Positions 9,486 to 16,821 of a DNA stretch of 37,442 bases are shown here, piece by piece (positions within the stretch are counted from its first letter, which is position 1; each line of letters begins with the position of its first letter). Below the pieces are notes generated by a model, which saw nothing but the letters and a program-made list of their open reading frames with translations, was not told where the DNA came from and searched no databases. Source of the DNA: Anaerolineae bacterium (GTDB lineage: Bacteria > Chloroflexota > Anaerolineae > Anaerolineales > Villigracilaceae). The translations under genes were made by a program, and so were the position numbers. Location: assembly GCA_017303655.1 (NCBI GenBank), contig JAFLCE010000036.1, positions 1 to 37,442 of the forward strand, in the 5' to 3' direction.

Positions 9486-9497
9486 TAGAATCACAGC
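9486..9497 (+). promoter_or_regulatory. -10 box predicting a leaderless transcript of the channel gene
   Basis: TAGAAT at 9486-9491 ends 6 nt before the ATG at 9498, and no Shine-Dalgarno is present. Transcription from such a box would begin at or next to the A of the start codon. No clear -35 is seen; the nuo terminator occupies that space. Confidence 0.5.
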
Positions 9498-10157
9498 ATG
9501 AAAAAAGATGCAGTCAAAGGACGCGCCGTTTACGTATTGATTATGACCGTTCTGCTGAATATGCTCTACCCTATTACAAGTGGGAACAGCTTTGTAGCAG
9601 TGATCATTTATGAAATACTATATGCTGGTCTGTTCATTTTGGGGATATTTGTTACAAGCGATAGTCGGGCGCATATTGCCTGGTCGGTGTCGATTGCGGT
9701 GATCTGGTTCGTTGCTGCTGTTATATATTCGTTAGACCCAACGAATTTTTGGAAGACCCAGATCACATATATTATTCTAGTTATTTTTCATATTAATATC
9801 ATTTGGGCGTTGATGCGTTATATCTTCACTGCCGAAAAAGTAACTGCGGACGTCATCTACGCGGCATGTGCAGTGTACTTCCTGCTTTCATTTTTCTTTG
9901 TCCCAATCTACGGCATGCTCGAAACCGCCGTGCCCGGTTCCTATGTGGATAATACCCTCGGCGGACCTGTCCAGTGGCAGCAGTTCGTCTATTTCAGCCT
10001 GATCACCCTCAGCACAGCAGGATACGGTGACGTTCTTCCTGCAACCATGTGGGCACGCATGCTGGCAGGCATCGAAGTCACAATCGGCGTATTGTATGTG
10101 GCGATATTGGTTGCAAGGCTGGTCAGTTTGTATGATGTTCAGCGCAGGAGTGGGTGA
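9498..10157 (+). CDS. Potassium-channel-like (Ion_trans_2) membrane protein
   Basis: A 219-residue integral membrane protein. Four hydrophobic helices occupy about 10-110. The last two helices (about 118-140 and 190-212) flank a pore loop with the selectivity-filter-like sequence TAGYGD at 173-178, close to the canonical TVGYGD. This indicates a small two-helix-pore cation, probably K+, channel with an extra N-terminal membrane domain. No cytosolic RCK/TrkA-N domain follows; the C-terminus ends about ten residues after the last helix. It appears to be a single-gene unit between the nuo terminator and the tRNA promoter. The gating signal cannot be read from the sequence. Confidence 0.8.
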   Translation: MKKDAVKGRAVYVLIMTVLLNMLYPITSGNSFVAVIIYEILYAGLFILGIFVTSDSRAHIAWSVSIAVIWFVAAVIYSLDPTNFWKTQITYIILVIFHINIIWALMRYIFTAEKVTADVIYAACAVYFLLSFFFVPIYGMLETAVPGSYVDNTLGGPVQWQQFVYFSLITLSTAGYGDVLPATMWARMLAGIEVTIGVLYVAILVARLVSLYDVQRRSG

Positions 10158-10167
10158 TCTGTAATTA

Positions 10168-10195
10168 TTGACACAATACCCCTTTGCGGTATAAT
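10168..10195 (+). promoter_or_regulatory. Sigma70-type promoter of tRNA-Lys
   Basis: TTGACA (10168-10173) and TATAAT (10190-10195) are separated by 16 nt and lie 19 nt upstream of the mature tRNA. Both hexamers match the consensus exactly. Confidence 0.9.
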
Positions 10196-10214
10196 ACCGC
10201 CCGCACGATTTTTC

Positions 10215-10289
10215 GGCTCCGTAGCTCAATGGCAGAGCAGTTGACTCTTAATCAATTGGTTACAGGTTCAAATCCTGTCGGAGTCACCA
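10215..10289 (+). tRNA. trnK: tRNA-Lys (anticodon CTT)
   Basis: A full cloverleaf can be folded by eye. The acceptor stem is GGCTCCG/CGGAGTC with one G-T pair, the D stem GCTC/GAGC, the anticodon stem GTTGA/TCAAT and the T stem ACAGG/CCTGT with loop TTCAAAT. The anticodon loop CTCTTAA (10245-10251) places CTT at 10247-10249, which reads lysine AAG codons. The discriminator A and the CCA end (10287-10289) are encoded. A dedicated promoter and a terminator flank it, so it is transcribed alone. Confidence 0.95.
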
Positions 10290-10290
10290 A

Positions 10291-10324
10291 CAAAAAACAC
10301 CCCTACACGTAGAGGTGTTTTTTG
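10291..10324. terminator. Bidirectional terminator between tRNA-Lys and DUF554 gene
   Basis: A stem of about 14 pairs with one C/A mismatch runs from CAAAAAACACC to GGTGTTTTTTG around a short CACG loop. A-runs on one side and T-runs on the other allow it to terminate the tRNA on the plus strand and the DUF554 gene on the minus strand. Confidence 0.85.
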
Positions 10325-10326
10325 TT

Positions 10327-11037
10327 TTATATCATTTCCAATACCCACACGATCAACGGGGCAATGACCAGAGCAGGTAGAAAATTTCCCACGCGGATCT
10401 TCTTGATCTCCAGCAAATTGCTAATTCCCAAACCTACCAAAATTACCCCGCCAGTGGCTGTCATTTCGTTCATCATTGGGTCGCTGATGATGGCACTCAG
10501 TGCCCCAGCCAGCAGACTGATACCGCCCTGGTAGAAGAGAATGATAATGGAGGAGAACAAGACTCCAGGTCCAAGTGTGGAGGCGAAAGCGATGGATGCA
10601 AATCCATCCAAGGTAGATTTGACCGCCAGCAGATTGTAATCGCCGGTCAGCCCATCCTGAATGGAGCCGAGGATCGCCATGGGACCGATGCAAAAGAGCA
10701 GGGAAGCGACCATGAATCCGCGCACGAAGCGCGAGCCTGTGCCACTTTCACTATCGCTCGAAAAGCGTTTTTCGAGAGTCAGACCAAGCGACTGTAAGCG
10801 CTCTTCAATGCCTAGCCATTCGCCAAAGATGGTGCCGATGATCATGGCTCCCAACACGATCAATTGATTTTCGCTCTTGAAGAACATTTGCATGCCCATT
10901 ACGACTGTAAAAAGCCCCAAGGCGGCAATAATGGTAGTCTTGAAGCGCTCAGGGATACGCGAGCCAAACAAAAGTCCAATGGTGCCCCCGACTAAAATGG
11001 CAATTACGTTGATGATGGTTCCTGTCACGATTTCCAC
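10327..11037 (-). CDS. DUF554 family integral membrane protein (YdfK/YqgA-like)
   Basis: A 236-residue membrane protein with about six to seven helices. The N-terminus (TGTIINVIAILVGGTIG) and the glycine-rich helices with GPMAILGSIQDGLTGDYNLL are typical of the DUF554 family, whose members are putative small-molecule or ion transporters without an assigned substrate. The most upstream plausible start is the GTG at 11037. A second GTG four codons later is possible, and no convincing Shine-Dalgarno separates them. It lies downstream of, and in the same direction as, the adenosyltransferase gene, with a palindrome between them. It converges on the tRNA terminator. Confidence 0.85.
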   Translation of the reverse strand: MEIVTGTIINVIAILVGGTIGLLFGSRIPERFKTTIIAALGLFTVVMGMQMFFKSENQLIVLGAMIIGTIFGEWLGIEERLQSLGLTLEKRFSSDSESGTGSRFVRGFMVASLLFCIGPMAILGSIQDGLTGDYNLLAVKSTLDGFASIAFASTLGPGVLFSSIIILFYQGGISLLAGALSAIISDPMMNEMTATGGVILVGLGISNLLEIKKIRVGNFLPALVIAPLIVWVLEMI

Positions 11038-11047
11038 TCCATTAACC

Positions 11048-11086
11048 AGACTTCGGAAGTCTTCAAGACTTCCGAAGTCTTTTTTT
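11048..11086 (+). repeat. Perfect 16-bp palindrome with plus-strand T-tract
   Basis: AGACTTCGGAAGTCTT (11048-11063) is followed, after one base, by its exact reverse complement (11065-11080) and then a T7 run. On the plus strand it has terminator shape, but both flanking genes are on the minus strand. The same GACTTCG word forms a second small hairpin at 11094-11111, inside the 3' end of the adenosyltransferase gene. Confidence 0.8.
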
Positions 11087-11632
11087 CTATTCCGACTTCG
11101 CCAGCGAAGTCTTCCTGCCTGCGTGTTGATTCTCCAGCAATTCCAATACGAAACATAAAGAAGATAATCTATTCAGATACCTCTGCAACTGCGGGTTGAC
11201 CACCACTTCGCCGTCGAAGAGTTCCACCACGCGCCGCTCTGCCCGGCGGATGACCGCCCTTGCCAGCGAAAGTGCCGCGCCGCCCAGCGTGTCACCCGGC
11301 AGGATGAATTCCTTGGGCATCTCGACCACTTTGCTTAATTCGTCGGTTTCGTGTTCGATCCACTCAACCCGGGCTTCGTTGATGCCGCGAAATTTTTCGG
11401 CATTCTCAGGGGTAGAGGCGACCTCCGCCATCAGCTTGTATAAATCTCGTTGAGCATCGAGCAGAATGCGGGGAGTCTGAGGCGCTTCACATTGGGCACG
11501 GGCAAGCCCCAGCGCGGCAGAGGCTTCATCCAGTGTTCCCACGGCTTCCATGCGTACATGATATTTGGGCACACGACCTTCGCCGAGCAAGCCGGTTGTG
11601 CCGTCGTCACCTTTTGCTGTATAAAATGTCAT
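11087..11632 (-). CDS. pduO: Cob(I)yrinic acid a,c-diamide / cob(I)alamin adenosyltransferase, PduO type
   Basis: Transfers the adenosyl group of ATP to cob(I)alamin to make coenzyme B12. The 181-residue five-helix-bundle protein carries the N-terminal ATP-binding stretch KGDDGTTGLLG followed by RVPKYHVRMEAVGTLDEASAALG. It also has the C-terminal motifs ARAVIRRAERRVVEL and YLNRLSSLCFVLE, all diagnostic of the family. The tail after LENQHAGR is basic and is partly encoded by a small hairpin that shares a word with the neighbouring palindrome. The start ATG at 11632 is fixed by a TATAAT box 6 nt upstream (leaderless). No other B12 genes are in view. Confidence 0.93.
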   Translation of the reverse strand: MTFYTAKGDDGTTGLLGEGRVPKYHVRMEAVGTLDEASAALGLARAQCEAPQTPRILLDAQRDLYKLMAEVASTPENAEKFRGINEARVEWIEHETDELSKVVEMPKEFILPGDTLGGAALSLARAVIRRAERRVVELFDGEVVVNPQLQRYLNRLSSLCFVLELLENQHAGRKTSLAKSE

Positions 11633-11697
11633 ACAGGCATTATAACCATTTCCATCCGGCTCGCGTATAGGTTGCCCACGTTGGGTATAATTTTGGC
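11633..11697. promoter_or_regulatory. Divergent promoter pair with -10 boxes abutting both start codons
   Basis: On the minus strand TATAAT (plus coordinates 11639-11644) lies 6 nt before the adenosyltransferase ATG. On the plus strand TATAAT (11686-11691) lies 6 nt before the ATG at 11698. Neither gene has a Shine-Dalgarno, so both transcripts should be leaderless. No good -35 hexamers are seen. Confidence 0.65.
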
Positions 11698-12321
11698 ATG
11701 ATAAGCAAATACCATATCGAAATGACCCGCGCGGCGCTTGCCCCGCATTTCAGTGAGCGCGCCCTTGAACTGATCATCACTGCCAATATCCGGCAAGATG
11801 CGCTTCAGAATCAATTTGGTCACGATGAGATTCACTATGACAACAACGCCATTGATGCGGGCAATCGGTACATCAATGAACAGCGTGGCTACGTCCTCGC
11901 GGCATTGTTGAGCCCGGGCAATATGGGTGCTTGCGTGGCGTTTGGTCGCTTGTTGCACACTGCCCAGGATTTCTATGCTCACACCAATTACGTCACCCTG
12001 TGGCTGGATGAATACAAAGACCAGCCTCCAGCTCCGCCCGAAATTGATCCGCTTCGAAAAGATTTGATGCAAAGCTCAAGCCTGCACTCCGGCAAGATCT
12101 ACCTCCCGTGGGATGCGCTGTACTTCATCAAGCCGTTGCGCCCGCTGGTCTTGAAACTTCTCCCCAAAGATTCGCACGGCTGGATGAACCTCGACACGCC
12201 CGATCAGGGATTGAAATTTGACTACGCCATTGCCGCCGCAACCAAACGCACCGCCCATGAATTTGATCTATTACGTAAGATACTGACGCCTGAAATGTTC
12301 GCAAGATTCACGAATAAATAA
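11698..12321 (+). CDS. Het-C / zinc-dependent phospholipase C-like protein
   Basis: A 207-residue, apparently cytosolic helical protein. The stretch FGRLLHTAQDFYAHTNYV (about 83-99) has the HxxxDxxxH arrangement (H87, D91, H95) of zinc-dependent phospholipase C and Het-C-like proteins. An upstream GHDEIH (H42, D43, H46) could supply further metal ligands. Family members bind zinc in an all-alpha fold, but no signal peptide is visible here, so a secreted lipase role is doubtful and the substrate is unknown. The start is supported by the TATAAT box 6 nt upstream. GatB/YqeY follows with its own promoter. Confidence 0.6.
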   Translation: MISKYHIEMTRAALAPHFSERALELIITANIRQDALQNQFGHDEIHYDNNAIDAGNRYINEQRGYVLAALLSPGNMGACVAFGRLLHTAQDFYAHTNYVTLWLDEYKDQPPAPPEIDPLRKDLMQSSSLHSGKIYLPWDALYFIKPLRPLVLKLLPKDSHGWMNLDTPDQGLKFDYAIAAATKRTAHEFDLLRKILTPEMFARFTNK

Positions 12322-12339
12322 GTAACACACCAAGAAAGG

Positions 12340-12352
12340 TATAATCAAAGGT
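12340..12352 (+). promoter_or_regulatory. -10 box for leaderless GatB/YqeY transcript
   Basis: TATAAT at 12340-12345 ends 7 nt before the ATG at 12353. The GG just upstream of the ATG is too close to serve as a ribosome-binding site. Confidence 0.6.
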
Positions 12353-12799
12353 ATGAGTACAAAAGCTAAACTTAATGAGTCAATGAAAGAAGCCATGAAA
12401 AGTGGTGACGACCTCCGCAAGCGCACCGTGCGTATGGTGCTGGCTGCCGTCAAGCAAGTGGAAGTGGACAAGCGCATCGAACTGGATGATATGGCGATCA
12501 ACGCCCTCATCCAAAAGGAAGTAAAGAACCGGCGCGAGGCGCTGGAGGAGGCGAAGAAAGCCAACCGTGACGATCTGGCAACGGAGAACGAAGCTGAGAT
12601 CAAAGTGTTGGAAGAATTCCTGCCCAAAGCCATGGACCCAGCCGAGTTGCGTGCCCTGGTTCAGGCTGCCATTACCGAAGTGGGCGCCGCCGCCCCAAGC
12701 GATATGGGCAAGGTCATGAAAGTGGTCATGCCTAAAGTAGCTGGTCGCGCTCCCAACGACGCCATCAGCGCCGCTGTGAAAGAATTGCTCACCAAGTAA
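12353..12799 (+). CDS. GatB/YqeY domain-containing protein
   Basis: A 148-residue stand-alone GatB/YqeY protein. It has an N-terminal helical part (MSTKAKLNESMKEAMKSGDD, then RTVRMVLAAVKQVEVDKR) and the C-terminal tRNA-binding-like helical bundle with EFLPKAMDPAELRALV and PSDMGKVMKVVMPKV. The family resembles the tail of the amidotransferase subunit GatB; its members are suspected tRNA-related proteins without a firm reaction. The length is normal. A strong hairpin follows directly before pgpH. Confidence 0.92.
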   Translation: MSTKAKLNESMKEAMKSGDDLRKRTVRMVLAAVKQVEVDKRIELDDMAINALIQKEVKNRREALEEAKKANRDDLATENEAEIKVLEEFLPKAMDPAELRALVQAAITEVGAAAPSDMGKVMKVVMPKVAGRAPNDAISAAVKELLTK

Positions 12800-12803
12800 G
12801 CCC

Positions 12804-12840
12804 GCTGCAACGGAAAACAAAAGCCTTTTCCGTTGCAGCT
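12804..12840 (+). terminator. 14-bp perfect hairpin between GatB/YqeY and pgpH
   Basis: GCTGCAACGGAAAA (12804-12817) pairs exactly with 12826-12839 around an 8-nt loop. Only a weak T-rich tract (TCTTTCT) follows. It ends 7 nt before the pgpH ATG, so it may be a leaky terminator or an RNA structure that limits pgpH translation. Confidence 0.6.
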
Positions 12841-12846
12841 CTTTCT

Positions 12847-14958
12847 ATGTCTGCACGAACCTCCATCCCCCGTAGTATTCGAGTATTTCAATATAGCCTT
12901 GTTGCCATCGTCAGCGTGGCATCTTTTGCTGTGTTGATCGCGCCGCTTGGGTTGCGTCCGAGCATTGAAGCGACCGATGTGGGCGATGTGGCACAGACCA
13001 CCATTCAATCTCCGCGCGATGTTGAATATGTCAGCGAGATCCGTACGGAAGAGGCACGCAAGGCGGCTGAGAGTGCGGTTCAGCCGATATACAGTCCGCC
13101 AGACCCGGCGACCACCCGTCAACAGATCGGACGTTTACAGACTTCCCTGCAAAATATCACTTCTATTCGGTCCAATACAGACCTGAACGCACTGGAAAAG
13201 AAAACAAGCTTGCAAGAGCTTAGTGATGTGCGCCTCAAGACTGAGACGGTGGATTATCTGCTAGGCATTACCGATTCACGCTGGGATTCCGTCCAAGCTG
13301 AAGCCGTGCGCGTGTTGGAACAAGTAATGCGCCGCGCCATCTATGAAGAGAAATTGGAGTCTGCCCAAGCGGGTGTCTCTTCATCGGTTAGCCTGACTTT
13401 CAATGAGCAGCAATCTGCCTTGGTAGCGGAATTGGTCGTTCCTTTTATTGTCCCCAATAGTTTTTTCAGCCAGGAATTAACCGATGCTGAAAAAATCTCT
13501 GCACGTGATTCGGTAGAACCCATTGTGCAAACTTACAAAGCGGGCGAGACAATTGTCCCTACTGGTGAGATCGTCACACCAGCCGATATGGAAGCCTTTG
13601 AAAAACTGGGCATGATCCGTCCCGGTCAGCGCTGGGAAGATCTTGCTGCGACTGCTTCATTGGTGCTGATATTCGCCGCTTTCGTGCCCATGTATTTTTA
13701 TCGCCGCCCGCGCTCGGGTGTGATGAACGACCCGAAAAATCTTCTGATGATCAGCGTATTGTTCATCGTATTTCTGATGGGCGCGCGTTTATTAGCCGGG
13801 CGCACACTGGCTCCCTATGGATATCCGATTCAAGCTGCGGCTTTATTATTTGCCGCTCTCTTCGGCATGGAAGTGGGCTTGGTACTGGCAATCCCGCTGA
13901 GTTTATTGGCGGCATTCGGCTTGCCCAACTCCTATGACCTGATGCCCTATTACATGTTCTCGTCTTTATTAGGTTTACTAGCGTTAGGACCCGCTCGCCG
14001 ATTCTGGGGCTTTGTGCGCGCTGGCATAGCAATCTCTCTGGCAGGGGCAGGCGCTTTGCTCGCCTTTCGAATTCCGCTTATCACGCTGGATTGGATCGGG
14101 ATTTTGCAGTACATTGGCATGGTGGCTTTTGCAGGCTTTTCTTCCGCCAGCATCGCGCTTCTGCTTCAATTCCTGCTGGCACAAGTGCTTGGGCTCACCA
14201 CCTCACTGCAATTACTCGATATCTCCCGACCCGATTTGCCTCTTCTGCAATTCTTTTTACGCAATGCCCCGGGGACGTATCAACACAGTCTGCAGGTTGC
14301 CAACCTTGCCGAACAAGCCGCCGAAAAGATCGGTGCCGATCCCTTGCTTACCCGCGTGGGGGCATTGTTTCATGATATTGGCAAGGCGCTCAACCCAAAC
14401 TTCTTTATCGAAAACCAGGTGGCAGGCAACCTCAATGCCCATAAAGATGCCGACCCCGAAGAAGTCTCTGCCACCATCATTCGTCATGTCACTGACGGCG
14501 TGCAACTCGCAAAGAAACATAACCTGCCGCGCCGCCTGCACGATTTCATTCTCGAACATCATGGCACACTCATCACCAACTATCAATACACCCAAGCCAT
14601 GGAAGCTGCCCAAGGCGACATCACAAAAGTGGATATAGAAAAATTTCGTTATCCTGGTCCGCGCCCGGCTTCGCGTGAAACGGCTCTACTCATGCTTGCC
14701 GATGCCACCGAAGCCCGCGCCCGCGCCGAACGCCCCGCCAGCGACGATGAACTTCGCGCATTGGTCACCAGCGTGATCCAAACTGTTCAAAAGCACAACC
14801 AGCTCGATGACACCCTGCTTACGCTGCGCGATCTGAAACTCATCACCGAGTCATTCACCACCACATTACGCGGCACCTATCATCCGCGCATTCAATATCC
14901 AAAAGCCGCTGTGCCAGATCAAGACACAACCATACTGACACCCAAAAGGGAAAAATGA
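12847..14958 (+). CDS. pgpH: 7TM-HD family c-di-AMP phosphodiesterase (PgpH/YqfF-like)
   Basis: Membrane-bound HD-domain phosphodiesterase of the family that hydrolyses cyclic di-AMP. The order over 703 residues is a first helix (about 12-35), an extracytoplasmic 7TMR-HDED region (about 40-270), seven helices (about 275-460) and a cytosolic HD domain (about 478-640). Catalytic residues are visible: H480 in the YQHSLQVANLAE helix, H509-D510 in LFHDIGK, and later HVTDG and EHHGTL. The gene overlaps ybeY by 4 nt (ATGA), and dgkA follows, an order also found in Firmicutes. No clear Shine-Dalgarno lies before the ATG, which directly follows a strong hairpin. Confidence 0.93.
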   Translation: MSARTSIPRSIRVFQYSLVAIVSVASFAVLIAPLGLRPSIEATDVGDVAQTTIQSPRDVEYVSEIRTEEARKAAESAVQPIYSPPDPATTRQQIGRLQTSLQNITSIRSNTDLNALEKKTSLQELSDVRLKTETVDYLLGITDSRWDSVQAEAVRVLEQVMRRAIYEEKLESAQAGVSSSVSLTFNEQQSALVAELVVPFIVPNSFFSQELTDAEKISARDSVEPIVQTYKAGETIVPTGEIVTPADMEAFEKLGMIRPGQRWEDLAATASLVLIFAAFVPMYFYRRPRSGVMNDPKNLLMISVLFIVFLMGARLLAGRTLAPYGYPIQAAALLFAALFGMEVGLVLAIPLSLLAAFGLPNSYDLMPYYMFSSLLGLLALGPARRFWGFVRAGIAISLAGAGALLAFRIPLITLDWIGILQYIGMVAFAGFSSASIALLLQFLLAQVLGLTTSLQLLDISRPDLPLLQFFLRNAPGTYQHSLQVANLAEQAAEKIGADPLLTRVGALFHDIGKALNPNFFIENQVAGNLNAHKDADPEEVSATIIRHVTDGVQLAKKHNLPRRLHDFILEHHGTLITNYQYTQAMEAAQGDITKVDIEKFRYPGPRPASRETALLMLADATEARARAERPASDDELRALVTSVIQTVQKHNQLDDTLLTLRDLKLITESFTTTLRGTYHPRIQYPKAAVPDQDTTILTPKREK

Positions 14959-15422
14959 TTAACATCGATAACCAAATGGACTTTCGGGATACTGCCCTGC
15001 TTGAACGGGCTGCCCTCACAACGTTGGAAAACGTCACGCCTCTTTCTGACCTCGGACCTGAGTGGGCGACAGGAGACATTACCATCGCCCTAACCGACGA
15101 CCGCCAATTGCATGAATTGAACCTCGACTATCTCGGCGTGGATTCACCCACAGACGTACTCTCCTTTCCCGCCGGAGAGATTGACCCGGAGACCGAGTCG
15201 CTTTATTTGGGCGATATCGCCATCTCTGTGCCGCGCGCCACTCAACAGGCAGAAGCCGCAGGTCATTCTGTAGAAGCGGAAGCGCAATTGCTGGTCGTGC
15301 ATGGCACACTGCATCTGCTTGGGTACGATCACAGCACGGATGAAGAAAAAGCCGTCATGTGGGCAGAGCAAGCCAAAGTGTTAGAAAGACTCGGGCTCTC
15401 CCGCATCAAGATCCAGGAATAG
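14955..15422 (+). CDS. ybeY: Endoribonuclease YbeY (16S rRNA maturation)
   Basis: Zinc-dependent single-strand endoribonuclease needed for 16S rRNA 3'-end maturation and ribosome quality control. The signature HGTLHLLGYDH is intact, with zinc-binding H116, H120 and H126. The 155-residue length is normal. The start ATG overlaps the pgpH stop as ATGA, with AAAAGGG upstream at 14944-14950, which indicates translational coupling. dgkA starts 2 nt after its stop. Confidence 0.96.
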   Translation: MINIDNQMDFRDTALLERAALTTLENVTPLSDLGPEWATGDITIALTDDRQLHELNLDYLGVDSPTDVLSFPAGEIDPETESLYLGDIAISVPRATQQAEAAGHSVEAEAQLLVVHGTLHLLGYDHSTDEEKAVMWAEQAKVLERLGLSRIKIQE

Positions 15423-15424
15423 CC

Positions 15425-15811
15425 GTGAAGGAATTTTTTGCTTCACGCATCCGTTCGTTTCGTTATGCCTTTCAAGGCTGGGGCTATGTTCTGCGGACTC
15501 AACGCAATGCATGGATCCATAGCGCCATTGCCACTGTGGTTTTTCTGATAGGCTTGTGGTTGAAGTTGCCTTTGCAAGAGTGGGCGATCATCGTTCTGAC
15601 CGCGGCATTTGTATTCTCGGCTGAGTTCATCAACACCGCCATCGAAGCCGTGGTGGACCTTGCCACCGAAGACCATCATCCGCTTGCCAAGATCGGCAAG
15701 GACGTGGGCGCGGCGGCAGTTTTAGTGGCTGCTTTGGCGGCTGTCCTGGTGGGTCTGCTTATTTTGGGTCCGCCGTTGTTGCAAAAACTTTCTTCAATTT
15801 ACGGTTTTTGA
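15425..15811 (+). CDS. dgkA: Diacylglycerol/undecaprenol kinase (DgkA family)
   Basis: Small three-helix membrane kinase. Firmicute homologues phosphorylate undecaprenol for cell-wall carrier recycling, while the E. coli enzyme uses diacylglycerol. The signature EFINTAIEAVVDL (about residues 62-74), followed by KIGKDVGAAAVLVAA, is intact. I chose the GTG at 15425 (128 residues), 2 nt after the ybeY stop, with CAGGA at 15414-15418. An in-frame ATG at 15359 would overlap ybeY by 64 nt and add a hydrophilic stretch not typical of the family. Confidence 0.92.
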   Translation: MKEFFASRIRSFRYAFQGWGYVLRTQRNAWIHSAIATVVFLIGLWLKLPLQEWAIIVLTAAFVFSAEFINTAIEAVVDLATEDHHPLAKIGKDVGAAAVLVAALAAVLVGLLILGPPLLQKLSSIYGF

Positions 15812-15870
15812 TTTACGAATCACGTTTCACTCATCACTCGTTACTTACTACTCATCCCTTTTACTGGAGA
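15812..15870 (+). repeat. Low-complexity spacer of TCACT/TTACT words with ribosome-binding site
   Basis: The spacer after dgkA consists of imperfect repeats of ATCAC(G), TCACTC and TTACT words up to about 15855. It then has GGAGA at 15866-15870, the ribosome-binding site of the next gene. No terminator or promoter consensus is evident. The composition resembles the spacers at 3308-3364 and 17868-17885. Confidence 0.4.
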
Positions 15871-15875
15871 CTCCC

Positions 15876-16733
15876 ATGACTCTTTCTTTCAAATTCGGCA
15901 CCGTTGGCTCACCTAGTGGCACACCCAAAAAACCGGGTGGCTCGATCGGCGCGATCGCTTTTAGCAAAAGTATTGGGCTCGATACGCTTGAGTTGGGTTG
16001 GGTTCAATCGGTGCGCGTGAGTGAAGAGACCTGTGCCTTGATCAAAGCCGCAAGCGCTGAGCACGGCGTTGCTTTGAGTGTTCATGCGCCATACTTTATC
16101 AACTTGAATGCCCTAAGCGATGAGTGGCCCAAATCACGCAAGCGTTTGATGGATGCGGCACATTACGGCTATCTCGCCGGTGTGACGGATATTATCTTTC
16201 ACCCCGGCTCATATTTTGGCAATGACCCTGCCGAGGTGTTGAAGGTGGCAATTCCACGTTTGGAAGGTTGTGTAAAGGAATTGCAGAAGAATGGGGATAA
16301 GGTCACTCTGCGCCCAGAAACCATGGGAAAGTCTGCCATGCTGGGTTCGTTTGAAGATGCTCTTGCCATGTCTAAGGCGATGGAGATGGTTCAACCCTGC
16401 ATTGATTTTGCTCACCTCCATGCCCGTCCTGGTGACGGTTCGATGAATACTTATGATGAATGGTCACGCTTGCTCGAAAAATATGGCAAGACCTTAGGCA
16501 GCAAAGCCTTGAAGAATTTGCATATCCACCTCTCTGGCATTGAGTATGGACCGAAAGGGGAGAAGAATCACCTGCCCCTCTCCGAAGCGGACCTCGACCT
16601 GAAAGCCCTCTTCAAAGCCTTGCACGAATTCGGTTGTGGCGGGCGCATCCTCTGTGAAAGCCCGATCATGGAAGAAGATGCTTTGGTAATGAAGAAGACT
16701 TGGATGAAGGTCAGCGGAGAGAAGGAAAAGTAA
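15876..16733 (+). CDS. Endonuclease IV-like TIM-barrel protein
   Basis: A 285-residue xylose-isomerase-like TIM barrel related to AP endonuclease IV, the enzyme that cuts DNA 5' of abasic sites using three zinc ions. Candidate metal ligands lie at nearly the same positions as in E. coli Nfo: H70 (SVHAPY), H109 (FHPGS), E148 (RPETMGK), D177 and H180 (CIDFAHLH), H216/H218, H232 and E261 (CESP). One Nfo ligand of the DxH pair appears to be replaced by lysine (K230-N-H232). DNA repair is therefore likely but not certain; a sugar isomerase-like role is the alternative. The start has GGAGA 5 nt upstream. Confidence 0.8.
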   Translation: MTLSFKFGTVGSPSGTPKKPGGSIGAIAFSKSIGLDTLELGWVQSVRVSEETCALIKAASAEHGVALSVHAPYFINLNALSDEWPKSRKRLMDAAHYGYLAGVTDIIFHPGSYFGNDPAEVLKVAIPRLEGCVKELQKNGDKVTLRPETMGKSAMLGSFEDALAMSKAMEMVQPCIDFAHLHARPGDGSMNTYDEWSRLLEKYGKTLGSKALKNLHIHLSGIEYGPKGEKNHLPLSEADLDLKALFKALHEFGCGGRILCESPIMEEDALVMKKTWMKVSGEKEK

Positions 16734-16821
16734 GACGAATTCCTTTTGGTTTATATTAATCACTTCATTCAGCCTGATAACGATTACAACAGGTGGTCTA
16801 CAGGGATAAAGAGGAATAACT

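Noticed and set aside
15359-15424. Longer dgkA starting inside ybeY
   Set aside because: The extension overlaps ybeY and does not resemble DgkA N-termini. The GTG at 15425 has a ribosome-binding site and a 2-nt gap.
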